From NCBI GenBank assembly GCA_026874595.1, contig CM049309.1, positions 27,283,033-27,347,032 on the forward strand: a stretch of DNA of 64,000 nucleotides, read 5' to 3'. This document shows positions 1 to 12,073 of the stretch, one piece after another. This DNA comes from Sipunculus nudus. Lineage: Eukaryota; Annelida; Sipuncula; Golfingiida; Sipunculidae. Each line of letters starts with the position of its first letter. Within the stretch, counting starts at the first letter, position 1. The translations under genes were made by a program, and so were the position numbers. The notes beneath the pieces were generated by a model. It was given only the letters and a program-made list of their open reading frames with translations, was not told the DNA's origin and did no database searches.

Positions 1-2140
1 CAGAAAAGCTCAGGAGGCAGAGGCAATTAGAAAAGCTCAGGAGGCAGTGGCAATTAGAAAAGCTCTGGAGGCAGAGGCAATTAGAAAAGCTCAGGAGGCA
101 GAGGCAATTAGAAAAGCTCAGGAGGCAGAGGCAATTAGAAAAGCTCAGGAGGCAGTGGCAATTAGGAAAGCTGAGGAGGCAGAGGCAATTAGAAAAGCTC
201 AGGAGGCAGAGGCAATTAGAAAAGCTCAGGAGGCAGTGGCAATTAGGAAAGCTCAGGAGGCAGAGGCAATTAGAAAAGCTCAGGAGGCAGAGGCAATTAG
301 AAAAGCTCAGGAGGCAGTGGCAATTAGGAAAGCTCAGGAGGCAGAGGCAAATAGAAAAGCTCAGGAGGCAGAGGCAATTAGACAAGCTCAGGAGGCAGAG
401 GCAATTAGGAAAGCTCAGGAGGCAGAGGCAATTAGAAAAGCTCAGGAGGCAGAGGCAATTAGATAAGCTCAGGAGGCAGAGACAATTAGACAAGCTCAGG
501 AGGCAGAGGCAATTAGACAAGCTCAGGAGGCAGAGGCAATTAGAAAAGCTCAGGAGGCAGAGGCAATTAGGAAAGCTCAGGAGGCAGAGACAATTAGACA
601 AGCTCAGGAGGCAGAGGCAATTAGACAAGCTCAGGAGGCAGAGACAATTAGACAAGCTCAGGAGGCAGAGGCATTTAGGAAAGCTCAGGAAGGAGAGGCA
701 ATTAGAAAAGCTCAGGAGGCAGTGGCAATGAGAAAAGCTCAGGAGGCAGAGGCAATTAGAAAAGCTCAGGAGGCAGAGGCAATTAGACAAGCTCAGGAGG
801 CAGTGGCAATTAGAAAAGCTCAGGAGGCAGAGGCAATTAGAAAAGCTCAGGAGGCAGAGGCAATTAGGAAAGCTCAGGAGGCAGAGGCAATGACACAAGC
901 TCAGGAGGCAGAGGCAATTAGACAAGCTCAGGAGGCAGAGGCAATTAGAAAAGCTCAGGAGGCAGTGGCAATTAGACAAGCTCAGGAGGCAGAGGCAATT
1001 AGAAAAGCTCAGGAGGCAGAGGCAATTAAAAAAGCTCAGGAGGCAGAGGCAATTAGAAAAGCTCAGGAGGCAGAGGCAATTAGACAAGCTCAGGAGGCAG
1101 AGGCAATTAGGAAAGCTCAGGAGGCAGAGGCAATTAGAAAAGCTCAGGAGGCAGTGGCAATTAGAAAAGCTCAGGAGGCAGAGACAATTAGACAAGCTCA
1201 GGAGGCAGAGGCAATTAGACAAGCTCAGGAGGCAGAGACAATTAGACAAGCTCAGGAGGCAGAGGCAATTAGGAAAGCTCAGGAGGGAGAGGCAATTAGA
1301 AAAGCTCAGGAGGCAGTGGCAATTAGAAAAGCTCAGGAGGCAGAGGCAATTAGAAAAGCTCAGGAGGCAGAGGCAATTAGACAAGCTCAGGAGGCAGTGG
1401 CAATTTGAAAAGCTCAGGAGGGAGAGGCAATTAGACAAGCTCAGGAGGCAGAGGCAATTAGAAAAGCTCAGGAGGCAGTGGCAATTAGACAAGCTCAGGA
1501 GGCAGAGGCAATTAGAAAAGCTCAGGAGGCAGTGGCAATTAGAAAAGCTCAGGAGGCAGAGGCAATTAGAAAAGCTCAGGAGGCAGAGGCAATTAAAAAA
1601 GCTCAGGAGGCAGAGGCAATTAGAAAAGCTCAGGAGGGAGAGGCAATTAGACAAGCTCAGGAGGCAGAGGCAATTAGAAAAGCTCAGGAGGCAAAGGCAA
1701 TTAGAAAAGCTCAGGAGGCAGAGGCAATTAGAAAAGCTCAGGAGGCAGAGGCAATTAGACAAGCTCAGGAGGCAGAGGCAATTAGAAAAGCTCAGGAGGC
1801 AGTGGCAATTAGAAAAGCTCAGGAGGCAGAGGCAATTAGAAAAGCTCAGGAGGCAGAGGCAATTAGAAAAGCTCAGGAGGCAGAGGCAATTAAAAAAGCT
1901 CAGGAGGCAGAGGCAATTAGACAAGCTCAGGAGGCAGAGGCAATTAGACAAGCTCAGGAGGCAGAGGCAATTAGAAAAGCTCAGGAGGCAGAGACAATTA
2001 GAAAAGCTCAGGAGGCAGAGGCAATTAGACAAGCTCAGGAGGCAGAGGCAATTAGAAAAGCACAGGAGGCAGTGGCAATTAGAAAAGCTCAGGAGGCAGA
2101 GACAATTAGGAAAGCTCAGGAGGCAGAGGCAATTAGTCAA
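1..2140 (+). repeat. 27-bp minisatellite, about 79 copies, with 594-bp higher-order duplication
   Basis: The unit is close to GCAATTAGAAAAGCTCAGGA plus GGCAGAG. Variant units recur in order: the ACA (Thr) variants at 590 and 644 recur at 1184 and 1238, and the GGA (Gly) variant and Val variants that follow recur in step. The offset is 594 bp, exactly 22 units. This shows a block duplication inside the array, about 585-810 copied as 1179-1404. Confidence 0.9.
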
Positions 2141-2197
2141 GCTCAAGAAGTTGAGGTGGAAATAAAATTTGAACTAGAAAGGTTAAAAACAGACTAG
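2..2197 (+). pseudogene. Coding-like nine-residue repeat protein, two in-frame stops, 5' end off window
   Basis: One frame runs from base 2 to a TAG at 2195-2197 and reads about 79 copies of the nonapeptide AIRKAQEAE, then a short unique tail (VEVEIKFELERLKTD). It is broken only by TAA at 464-466 (a Lys/Gln codon) and TGA at 1406-1408 (an Arg codon), both single-base changes; no indel breaks the frame over 2.1 kb. Repeats vary mainly as Lys/Gln at position 4 and Glu/Val at position 9. The Ala/Glu/Arg/Lys composition predicts one long charged helix or coiled coil. No start codon, signal peptide or domain is visible and no poly(A) signal follows. It could be the last exon of a repeat-rich structural protein, now decayed, or a minisatellite whose unit happens to be a multiple of three. 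I do not recognise a family. Confidence 0.55.
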
Positions 2198-2204
2198 AAT
2201 ATCA

Positions 2205-3400
2205 GCAAAAGCTGACAAAAGCCCTCAGGCAAAAGAGCAGTATTCATGGGTGGTAACAGTAACAAGTATTCATGTAATATGTGCTCTTAAGGAGATCATC
2301 AAGGCAAATGACAATTCCACATTCCAAACAATCCATCCAGTGGTTCCTAAGAAATAAGGGCATAAGTTTTTTTCTATTATAAGCTCTGTGACATTGAAAA
2401 GTAGGTCAAGGTCATCAATCTTCAAACCTGACCAAGATTTTGTTGATATGTATCAGCACCGTAGAAATGAAATTCCTGTGTTGAATACTTTTGGAGATAT
2501 CCCGCTAACAAGGCCAAAATTGGAAAATCCGATAAAAACTCTTTAAAAATCAGAAATTGGAGGTGGCGCCCAAAACTGGCACAGCTAGCATTTCCAGACC
2601 ATCAGTGCCAATAACCATAACATGTTTTATGCGAATCCACCCAGTGGTTCCTGAGAAATAAGGTTCTAAGTTTTTTCTATAATTCACTCTAAAATGTTGA
2701 AAAATAAGTCAAGGTCACCCATCTTCGAACTTGACCAAGATTTTGTTAATATACATAAGCACCGAAGAAATAAAATTCCTACTGTAAATCCTTTTCCAGA
2801 TGTCCTGCTCACAAGGTAAATGTTAACACCTGCTGGTTTTTTTTCTATAATTCCCTCTAAAATGTCGAAAAATAAGTCAAGGTCACCCATCTTCGAACTT
2901 GACCAAGATTTTGTTAATATACATAAGCACCAAAGAAATAAAATTCCTACTGTAAATCCTTTTCCAGATGTCCTGCTCACAAGGTAAATGTTAACACCTG
3001 CTGGTTTTTTTTCTATAATTCCCTCTAAAATGTCGAAAAATAAGTCAAGGTCACCCATCTTCGAACTTGACCGAGATTTTATTCATATACATCATCACCT
3101 AAGAAATAAAATTCCTACGATAAATCCTATTCAAGGTATCCAGCTTACAAGGTAAATGTTAACACATGCTGGTTTTTTTTCTGTAATTCGCTCTGAAATG
3201 TAAAAAAATAAGTCAAGGTCACCCATCTTCAAACTTGACCGAGATTTTGTCAATATACATTGGCATCAAAGAAATAAAATTCCCATGGTAAATCCTATTC
3301 GAGATGTCCCGCTCACAAGGTAAATGTTAACACATGTCGGATGGACGGACGGCTTGGGTGACGACAATAGCCCTTCAGCTTCTAAGGCTGAGGGCTATAC
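2205..3400 (+). mobile_element. Satellite element, family E (168-bp units, terminal hairpin)
   Basis: A body of 168-bp repeats ends in a GGACGGACGG stretch (about 3342-3352) and a hairpin at 3367-3398, where ATAGCCCTTCAGC pairs with GCTGAGGGCTAT around TTCTAAG. The 5' side has AGCCCTCAG at 2220-2228, the reverse complement of CTGAGGGCT in the 3' arm. This matches families A-D elsewhere in the window. The 5' limit is approximate. No protein is encoded. It lies on the opposite strand to EXOSC3, downstream of exon 2. Confidence 0.5.
2640..3340 (+). repeat. 168-bp tandem repeat carrying TCAAGGTCA
   Basis: GTCAAGGTCA recurs at 2709, 2876, 3044 and 3212, a period of 167-168 bp, with shared flanks (TCTATAATTC before, AACTTGACC after). 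A more diverged copy lies at about 2345-2500. The minus-strand open frame across 2684-3058 is only a by-product of the repeat. Confidence 0.85.
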
Positions 3401-3599
3401 AGGAACATGAGTTAAATTTAAGTAATGCCAGTGCATCTATTTCTCAAACTGTAACGTCACTTCTGGCTGGCAATGGCTGCTCCCCATTGGTTCAGTCCGA
3501 GCTGGTAATTCATGTGTTTAATAATTCAGTATACTACTTTATGGTGTTATTTTTACTGAATATGTGCATCTTTTGTTTATGAGTAATACATAAAGTTCA

Positions 3600-3828
3600 A
3601 TTAATGTTGTTATTATGACCAATATATTGGTTACCTATAATTGACCAAGTTTTCAGTTTGGTTTGAGATCTTGGAGACATCTAATAGTATGCTGAATTTC
3701 AGATTCGTAGGTCCAACAGTTTCAAAATCTTCCAGTTTAATGAACAGATGGAGGAACAGACAGCCAATGGACAAAGCATTATCACTGTAACTCAGTTGAC
3801 TTATTGTCAGCTGAGCTAAAAATTAAGA
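3600..3828 (+). mobile_element. 3' end fragment of a family D satellite element
   Basis: The stretch ends with CTCAGTTGACTTAT followed by TGTCAGCTGAGC (3805-3816) and CTAAAAA. This is the same hairpin end found at 18200-18226 and 19516-19550. A GGAGGAACAGACAG stretch precedes it. Only the 3' portion is present. Confidence 0.5.
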
Positions 3829-4343
3829 AATTTTTATCTAATTTCTGGCATACAATTAAATCTTAATTAAATATAATTATATGCTTGAAAAAGGCTCCCT
3901 GGCTTAAACAGTCATCATGTTAATTGAGTATATTATCTTTCCTGATTTTCGACAATGTACATTGTTGGGGCCTATAACTTCAACAAATTATTATTCAAGC
4001 ATATTATTGAAGTATTTTTTTCCATGTACATAGGAAATATATGGAGGAATTTTTATGTCAAATATAACAAAACAACACTAGTGGCTTTCATGGTAGGCAG
4101 TCTTGAAGTGTAACAAAGTTTGATGTAAACACAGGGTTTTGTGCCTTTTTCAATTTCCAAAAGTAGGACCTTTTTAAGACTTTGTAAGACTTTTATTTGT
4201 GAAAAATATGACCATTTTCTCAAGGTTTTTATACAGTGAAAAGACCATTAGAAACCTTATATATATAGGTCTTAATTATATTCATTTTTATACTCATCCA
4301 ATTTACAGATGGCAGATAAATAAATAAAGAGGCCTTCATTTAT

Positions 4344-5213
4344 ATGCCCGTATATTCTCTACTCTTAGCCAGCTGTTGCCGTATACTTATACAGATATGT
4401 TGTTATGAACATGAACCTCTTACCATAAATGGCAAAACCGTGGAAAATGTGACAGAATACAAATATCTGGGTACAATAATATACGACAAATTTAATTTTG
4501 AAGATAATGTGCAAAAAAATTTATAAAAAGGCAAAAATGAGACTGTTTTTCCTGAGAAAACTGTACTGGATGAATGTTGATACAAATATAATGGAACTTT
4601 TTTATGTCTGTCATTCAGTCAGTGCTAACATTCTGCATTACAAGCTGGTTCGGAAATTGCAATACAGCATCCAAAAACAAACTGGGACGAATTGTTCATG
4701 CAGGGATAAAGTTGGGTTTCAAGAATGTAAAGCTGCTGAATGAACTCTACTGCTGCTGTGTCACACGAAAGGCACAGTGTATCAGGGCTGATTCTACACA
4801 TGAACTGTCTTTTTTTTATGATACTCTGATGTCGGGAAAAAGACTAAGGGCTGAACATTGCCACACAGCAAGATACAGGAAAAGTTTCATACCCACTAGT
4901 ATTAGATTGTTAAATGGTACAGAAAGCACTGTGATGTAAGTGATATAGGTAATGTATATAATTTTAAGTAGTATAGATCAGCTCACTCTTGCGTATGTAT
5001 AATACCTGTGAAGTGCTATAATGCCTGTGATATAACTTATATTATGCCAGTGATGTGCTATAATTGTCTGTGATGTGCTATAATGTCTGTACTTGATTCA
5101 AGTACAATACCTGTAGGTGTCTATATATGTGCTGTAAATGCTTGCGAACTGAATTTTATGCCTTGTATGATGAAGAAAGGCCATCTTATCTCTTATCTTA
5201 TGGTCAGCTGAGT
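4344..5213 (+). pseudogene. 5'-truncated, frameshifted LINE (reverse transcriptase C-terminus and 3' tail)
   Basis: Three consecutive frames carry one conserved C-terminal region of a CR1/Rex-type non-LTR retrotransposon. EYKYLGTIIYDKFNF is at about 4456-4500, KAKMRLFFLRKLYW at about 4530-4570, then SVLTFCITSWFGNC and later RYRKSFIPTSIRLLN ending near 4915. Two frameshifts (about 4510 and 4600) and the lack of catalytic motifs make it dead. After the stop near 4939 comes a 3' tail with imperfect GTGATGTGCTATAAT repeats, ending in a CTTATCTCTTATCTTATGG microsatellite near 5213, as is usual for such LINEs. Confidence 0.7.
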
Positions 5214-5219
5214 TAAAAA

Positions 5220-5505
5220 TGTAATAATACTGGCTCCAGGATGATCTGCACTTGGCCCACTGGAAACCTGTTTCAATTTTGCTTGAGGACTATCTGTGGC
5301 TATGAAAAAATGGTCTTAATCATAATAGGTCAATGAGGCGGGAAAAAAGTGGAAGTGTAATAAGACCTATTATCTAATAAGGGTACTTTTGCGGTGAACT
5401 CCCACAAATAATGAAGAAGACTAATACTTTATTGAAATAAATGTAATTTTATAAAGAGCAAGGGGTCTGTGCCGTGTAGTGAAGACTCTTTTGACATGCT
5501 AATTC
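5220..5505. other. Non-coding stretch, nothing recognised
   Basis: Single-copy-looking AT-rich DNA between the LINE tail and EXOSC3 exon 2. No exon of EXOSC3 was found here. Confidence 0.5.
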
Positions 5506-5553
5506 TTAGTGGTGCCACCTCATGGTAACTTGATGAAAAACACCACCTTTTAC

Positions 5554-5703
5554 CTTGACATCTGGTCTGTTTCTTTTAGTTGCTCCCTCAAAAGATAGGT
5601 AGGATAAGGATGCCTGCTGGCTTCCACCAATGTCCACACGAAATATGTCTCCTGCTTTCGCTGTTATGATACCAATCACCAAATCACTTCTCACTGGAAC
5701 ATA
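5554..5703 (-). CDS. EXOSC3: EXOSC3/RRP40 exosome subunit, exon 2 (S1 domain)
   Basis: This 150-nt exon encodes 50 residues starting [19 protein letters not shown] and ending [12 protein letters not shown]. That is the diagnostic start of the S1 RNA-binding domain of RRP40, a cap subunit of the nuclear and cytoplasmic RNA exosome. The RYVP, GDxFxVDIGG, [16 protein letters not shown] motifs are familiar from animal orthologues. On the minus strand it is bounded by a CTCTTGCAG acceptor and a GTAAAAG donor, both phase 0, so it joins in frame to exon 1 at 28828-29019. The remaining S1 and the KH domain must be encoded further left, outside the window or missed. No frameshift or stop is present, so I take it as functional. 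Confidence 0.9.
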
Positions 5704-6199
5704 CTGCAAGAGAATTAAAGCAATGTTCAGTACTAGATTGACCATTCACCCACAGATGACCAACATATAAATATAAAAGTATAAACACAGCTCATGATTA
5801 ACATTATTGAATATATTGTTTATATATATATATATATACATATATGAGGGCCCACTCGAAAATTTGAAACTGGTTTCGGTTCCCGGAAAACCAGTTCTGT
5901 GTTGTTTTGCCTTGTATTTATATGTGGACAGTTTTGGTTTAAATAACAAATTATGATAATGACGTAGGTATGATTGATGGACCATGCACAACTATTATCT
6001 AAACATTAAAGCGGCATGACCTAGAGTCCAGGGACAGAGCCATTGCCCTTAATGAGCCTTGCCAGTATTAATTATGTGTAAACGGTCATCATGGCCCAAT
6101 CATGACTGACGGGCAGTGCAGAACTGTTATCTAAACATTCAAGCGACATGACTTCAAGTTAAGCGATAGAAATACTAGCTTGGGACCAACAAAACACCT

Positions 6200-6350
6200 C
6201 GACACATCAGGTTTTTTGACACATCCAAATTCAACACAAAAAGGAGTTAAATTAGTAAGGTTTTTACTGTGTTTTGCAGGGACTTCACATTCAACTTTGA
6301 CACATTCAGGAATTCGACTTAACAGAGTTCGACACAACAAGGTTTCACTG
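6200..6350 (-). mobile_element. Tigger/pogo-like terminal fragment
   Basis: Read on the minus strand from 6350 it begins CAGTGAAACCTTGTTGTGTC after a TA, and continues with spaced GTCGAA motifs typical of Tigger-like subterminal repeats. The matching left end was not found, so it is a fragment or a solo end. Confidence 0.45.
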
Positions 6351-6492
6351 TATATGTATTTATATATACTATTGTGCTCAGCAGCAGGAAGAGGATTAAG
6401 TAAGTATATACAATATACTACTGGATTTATTAAATTCACAAAATAAGTAATTTCCATAAAATAACTGACACCTAGATCTTAATATATATAGT

Positions 6493-9197
6493 CAGGGTTG
6501 GCAATTTCTTCCAAGAGGGGGTTCCTTCCAAGGAACTTCTGGAAACTTCCGGCTCAGAAGAAATAGTTATCTCCATTTCTTCCGGAAGAAATTTTCAAAT
6601 TTCATGCGAGAATATATAAAACTAATAAATTTTCAGCTTTATTTCTGCTTAACATAATCTGCTTCATCTTGCAAATATAAAGGTTTATATTAATATATAG
6701 TGTCATCTTAGAATGTATGACTATTAGTTTGATTTGGTTAGACAATATGCCTCATGTAGCTTTGAGTTAGTCAGTTCAGGTGACATAATTCAAAATCAAT
6801 CTACACAGGTTTCTGTCCAATGAACCAATGATGCAATAATTACCAGGTGATTACCAACAAAAGTGCAGCTTACCCCTGACTGCACCGAGAGGCAGGGTAC
6901 GGGGAAGGCATGTCATAATGAACTGTGTTTCATCCACTATAATTACTAATCAAACAGTCAAACTGCTCCTTGTTATAACAGATTATTACCAAGAAGATAC
7001 ACATTTACAGAGATAGGTTTCTTTTTCATGTATTGTTTCTCTATTCTCCCGCAGGCATGCAATTTCTTTGGCACAAATATATAAAATAAGAGGGTTTATG
7101 TCCTATGCAGTATACTGTGTACCTACTGTTCCGATAACACATACAACAACAGATACAAAATGTTTTGTGGAGGACACCCAAAAGACTACTGATAGGTACT
7201 GACTGTGTGATTAATAACAGGACTTACATGGAGAGATGCATAAATTTAAATGAGTGATCATTATATGTTCATCTGGTGATCACTGATCAGTCATAGTGTA
7301 ATATCACACAAGATATTAAGTCATACATAAGCAAGCTATTACTTGTGTTATTGTTACGAAACCTAATATAAACAGATCACGTATGCGCGATGAACACAAA
7401 TTTTGTAATGGAGATAAAAAAAATCAGATTCTGTAAAACTAGGCAGCGTGAAATGTCTAGGGGAATGAATAAAGAAGTCAGTGGTTTTTTTGTTATCAAA
7501 TAACTATAATTTATTCTTAAAACAACCCTAACATTACAATACACTAAATCAATACAATTATACAGTAAAACAGCGGTATAACAACAAAGCAAATCAATCA
7601 CACAGAAAAATAATGTGCACAGTACCTGGATACCAACACCGTCACAACGATAACTTCTTTAAATATATACTCTCAGAGAATGACAGTCCAGTGTAAAGCT
7701 CTTGTAAAGATCCAGAGAGTAAACTCCAAATGCATGAAATCCAGGAGAAAGTCTTTGAAAATCTATAAGTGCTGCATTAGTCGGATAAGGCCCTAGAATC
7801 TGACACACACTTCTGCGTCCACTGGAATCTTCTCTGCTCTCTGCCCTCCCGTTCTAAAGCACAGCCCCTTTAAATACATTCACACCTCAAGCCGAGAATT
7901 TTCCACTTCTCGAACAGTCTATAAGATCTTGTACAACACGCGCTGTGTGTACCTCTACATACCAGGGCCATCACGTGACCTCGGCCAGGCATGAAAACCC
8001 AAGACTAAACATGACAACGAGAGTTCAACCAGTACGGATTAAACATAGAAAGTAATACGCGGCCAGACACAAATGCAACAACAGGAGTTTCGCCTGTGTC
8101 ACATAATAAAAAGAGCACTTGTAACATTTTATTTTGTAGGAATTGCAGTTTGCATACTATTTAGTTTCTACCCTAGTTAGTGAGTTAGTATGCAGCACTG
8201 CATAAACCTTGGCAGCTATGCACTTCACTGTTAAGATACAAGATGAGAAAATTGTAGTTTATCAATCTGTTATTCTCTATCATACAAAAGTAACATTGCT
8301 GAGTGACACAAATTAGGTAAAAACTAATTAAATATACAGAAACTTTCCTCTAACCCTCATGTGAATACAGGTAGACATTTAAACAAGACTCTTTTATAAT
8401 TAACATGTCAACACATACTGTGCAACACTACATACTTTAAAGGGACCAAATCACATATAAAGCTTGTTGAATTAACATGAAAAATAGTTTCTTCTCTTTA
8501 AAATAAATCTGTACCTGCCAAAATATTGCCTTGAAACCATTTGCTTACTCTTGTAAACAAGTGTTAAAAACAGTGGACCAGGCACGATTACAAGTGTCAA
8601 CATAAACATAACGCGACACAACACTTGTCAATCAGGAGATGCCCTGACTGATTTAGCCAAAAGAATATGAAATACAATGTTCCCACTGGCTGAAACACCA
8701 CCTGTTGTGGATCAAACATACACACAAGGACTGTGTTTACCAACATGCAGAGCCATAACAAGGTGTTAAACAGCTGTAGCTGGGATGTTTTTGCTGGGAA
8801 AGTTTTGTATAAAGCAAAACTGAACTGAATGATAGTGTGAAAAAATAGGCATAATATTGCTCCTGATTATGTCCCTTTAAATAGTTGAAATACACATCCA
8901 TCAGCTGCAATTTTGGCATACTATTAGAATAAACCTAACAGAATTATATTTATTTTAAAACAGAGCATTATTCCTGTACACTGATTTAAAGTCATATTGT
9001 TTTATTTATATTCTTAAGAAATAAAAATAGTTCAAATATCTGTTTTGATATTTGTGTATTACACAATCACTCTTACTGTCCACTAAATTCCACTTTCATC
9101 CATTACTTCCAGAAGAAAGTGGAGGAAACCCCATTTCCTTCAATTTCTTCTAGTGTCTTGGAAGAAATACATTTCTTCCAGAAGAAAACCAACCCTG
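6493..9197. mobile_element. Non-autonomous hAT-like element, 8-bp target duplication
   Basis: The ends are CAGGGTTGG (6493) and its inverse CCAACCCTG (ending 9197). They are flanked by a perfect 8-bp direct repeat TATATAGT at 6485-6492 and 9198-9205, the target-site length of hAT elements. Both ends carry clustered subterminal motifs such as TTTCTTCCGGAAGAAA and CTTCCAGAAGAAAG, probable transposase-binding repeats. No transposase reading frame is present. A 752-bp LTR is nested inside (7352-8103), so the element itself is about 1.95 kb. Confidence 0.75.
7352..8103 (-). mobile_element. Solo LTR, Ty3/gypsy-like, inside the hAT-like element
   Basis: On the minus strand it starts TGTGACACAGGCGAAACTCC and ends TTTCGTAACA (TG...CA). 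It contains a TATTTAAAGGGGC promoter-like box (about 7868-7880) and an AATAAA signal (about 7510-7516) in the right order. No internal region, primer site or purine tract adjoins it. A clear target duplication was not found (GTTAT versus TAATA), so the exact ends may be off by a few bases. Confidence 0.6.
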
Positions 9198-9205
9198 TAT
9201 ATAGT

Positions 9206-10500
9206 CCATCCCAGTACCCATGTCTGCATGTTTTTCTGGGAAAATTATTCATACAAATAAAGCAGTGTAAACTGTCCAAATCTTGTCTAAAGGCTGCAGG
9301 AGCTATTCCAATGACAAGCTGCGTAAAAAAGTAATGCCTTACCTTGCTTTGATTTTGTATGAGAGAAATAATCCAAAATATGACAAAACATGTTACACCA
9401 TTTACGACTTTTTCCTTGCCTGAGAACTGATAATAAACATTAGCCACTGTTGTCTGGTCTCATTTCCCAAGGTGGTAATTAGTGTGACATGGGTGAAACT
9501 GGCCATTTCAAGAGAAATAAAATATGATGATCTACCATGCAAAAGCAATCACTAAAAGTAGTATCAAGTCTCAGAAATTTTCTTTTAATCCATAACAAAT
9601 TCTTAAACAAATTATATTTGCTATATAAGCCATATAAATGACAATCTTTAAACGGTATTTTCAGGCTGTTCTACTTTTTGCAGGAAAATCAACCCATCTC
9701 AGGAACCTTTCAATATTTTTTCTTGAAATTTTAAATTTCAAAAGAAAACAATCAGTTTATTAAGTGTCTTTAATTTCAAGCAGATATACTGTTCCATTCC
9801 TACAATTCTGAGGTGTGATTTTACAACTGTAGTTTTACAACTGAATGTATTTGCAGCATAAGACATAAATAAACAAGCTTTAAAATGTTCAGAATGAACA
9901 GTCTCAGGTATCATACCCTTGTTGTCATCCAACTGAAACTAAAACTAGAGTTAAAGAGCACAGAAATTATATCCTGATGGTCATCATCACTTAAAACAAG
10001 GGCCCTGTGGGTCACAGCACTCAGCTAAAACATGATTCTGAGAATATTTTTTATAAAATCCTAGTGTTTATGTTGATTATGCACTTTTATGGACTACATG
10101 ATCACATATGTGTATCTGTATAATTTCAGTATTTCAACAAAGTGACCGTAATATGCATGTGAATATATCCACTTGGAACTTATAAAACCCTGTAAATAAT
10201 AGAATAACGGACATGAGCTGAAGTATTATAATACACATTTAATTTATTAACTGTAATAGAATGCTGTAAAATTTAAAAGTTTCCATATTCAAAAGAGCAA
10301 GAGATAAATTTGATAAGTGTGTTATAAGTTATAACAAGGTATGCATTGCATCTGCACAGTGTAGTATTTGAAACTTGTGGCCTGAAACCATTTAATGATT
10401 AAATAAGGAAAAAAATAATAAATGGCCTGAGGTGTTATATGGAAGGATACATTTCAAACATGAAAAAAATGTGCAGATGTGAGAGTCCTCAACATTTAGA
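9206..10500. other. Non-coding; possible family D 5' end at 9995-10035
   Basis: No exon or open frame of interest. At about 9996-10027, ACAAGGGCCCTGTGGGTCAC followed by AGCACTCAGCT resembles the 5' end of family D (ACAAGTGACCCATGGGTCAT at 15675). It is probably a remnant of a related element. Confidence 0.4.
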
Positions 10501-10793
10501 TATATAGCCATGTGACCTAAATATTAAGGCAGGCCTTAATTCCACTTCATGGGAGTGGAAATAAGGAGTGCTAATTTCCACTCCCCCTAGGAGAGTGGTA
10601 ATAAGGGATGCTTATTTCCACTCCCCCTCATGGTAAAGGCCTGTGCTGTGTATAATGAAGTATTCTGGGAAAAAAGTCACCAAATTATTTTCATTTTATT
10701 TCAGTTATAAATAAGCAAGTCTTTATTCCAGTAATTCTTGTTCAAAGATATTCAGTGATTGTGCATTATACTCTATAATACTGAGACATTAGG

Positions 10794-10794
<1 letters not shown>

Positions 10795-10867
<73 letters not shown>

Positions 10868-10884
10868 TATATATATATGTATAT
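10795..10884. repeat. (AT)n microsatellite
   Basis: Near-pure AT repeat directly abutting the 5' end of the family A satellite element. A second AT tract abuts the 3' end at 12053. Confidence 0.95.
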
Positions 10885-10889
10885 AACAA

Positions 10890-12052
10890 GCGACAAGCGA
10901 CTACATGTATCCACCAAAATCAGAGTAGGACGGATGAAGTGAGGCATGGATTGAGTGGCAAGGGGAAATAGAGGTACATGTGTTACATATTAGAATGGAA
11001 GTCTGCCGCGTAAACATGATTGTAGGTGGCGCCACCTGTTATTTGAACGAGAAACTATCCAAGATGTATACACATGCAAAATTTCAGGTGGAAAAGTCAA
11101 ACCACTGCAGAGAAATGAGTGATTTTATCCCACAGCAGACAAACAGATGGACGCTGTGCAAAAATGGCTGCAGGTGGTGCCATCATTTTTGTGTATGTTA
11201 TGAGGCTATCCAAGGGCTACATTTGTGTAAAAATTTTCCCTGATTGGTCAAACGAGTCCGGAGATATGAGCTTGGATGTCTGCAGCATGAACGTGAATGT
11301 AGATGGCGCCACCTGTCATAAAATCAAGAAAGCTATGTGGGATGTATACGCATGCTGAATTTCAGGTAATTTGGTCAAACCACTGCAGAGAGATGAGTGA
11401 CTTTAACCGAAGGCAGACAAACAGATTGACACTGTGCAAAAATGGCTGCAGGTGGCGCCACCATTTTTGTGTATGTTATAAAGCTATCCAAGGGCTACAT
11501 TTGTGTTAATTTTTTTTTTTATTTTTCAAACGGTTCCTGAGATATGAGCTTGGATGTCTGCAGCATGAACGTGAATGTAGATGGCGCCACCTGTCATAAA
11601 ATCAAGAAAGCTATCTAGGATGTATACACATGCCGAAATTTCAGGTGAATTAGTCAAACCACTGCAGAGATATGAGTGATTTTAAACCAAGGCAGATGAA
11701 CAGATGGACACTGTGCAAACATGGTTGTAGGTGGCAGCACCATTTTTTGTGTATGTTATAAAGCTATCCAAGGGCTACATTTGTGTAAACTTTTTTCCTG
11801 ATCGGTCAAACGGTTCCTGAGATATGTGGGTTTATGTGTGGAAACAGATGCACAAATGACGCTGGGCAGAGAGGAAAGATCAGAGATCAAGGCAAATTGG
11901 TTAGGCACCAGTTCACATGTGACCCGATAATTGGTGTAAGTTTCGGAAAGATCAGTCCAGTAGTCTCAGAGGAGTTCTTTGGAAAACAAACGCCGCGGTG
12001 GCGGAACCCGGTCAAAAACATAGTATCCGCAAAACTTTGTTTTGGCGGATAC
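10890..12052 (+). mobile_element. Satellite element, family A, copy 1
   Basis: The 5' arm TGTATCCACCAAAATCAGAG (10906-10925) is the approximate reverse complement of the 3' end. The 3' end is a hairpin at 12023-12052 (GTATCCGC-AAAAC, loop TTT, GTTTT-G-GCGGATAC). Between them are about four units of roughly 280 bp, each with GGTGGCGCCACC or a close variant (for example 11025, 11303, 11453, 11581), ending in an AAACAGATGCACAAATGACG stretch. Orientation is opposite to copy 2 (43557-45249). Open frames here are short and not conserved as protein. Confidence 0.65.
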
Positions 12053-12073
12053 AAATATATATATACATATATT

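Noticed and set aside
2684-3058. 124-codon minus-strand frame with an internal near-duplicate
   Set aside because: It is the 168-bp satellite translated (168 is a multiple of three), not a gene.
7347-8108. A 5-bp target duplication for the solo LTR
   Set aside because: GTTAT and TAATA do not match; the LTR call rests on its ends, promoter box and AATAAA only.
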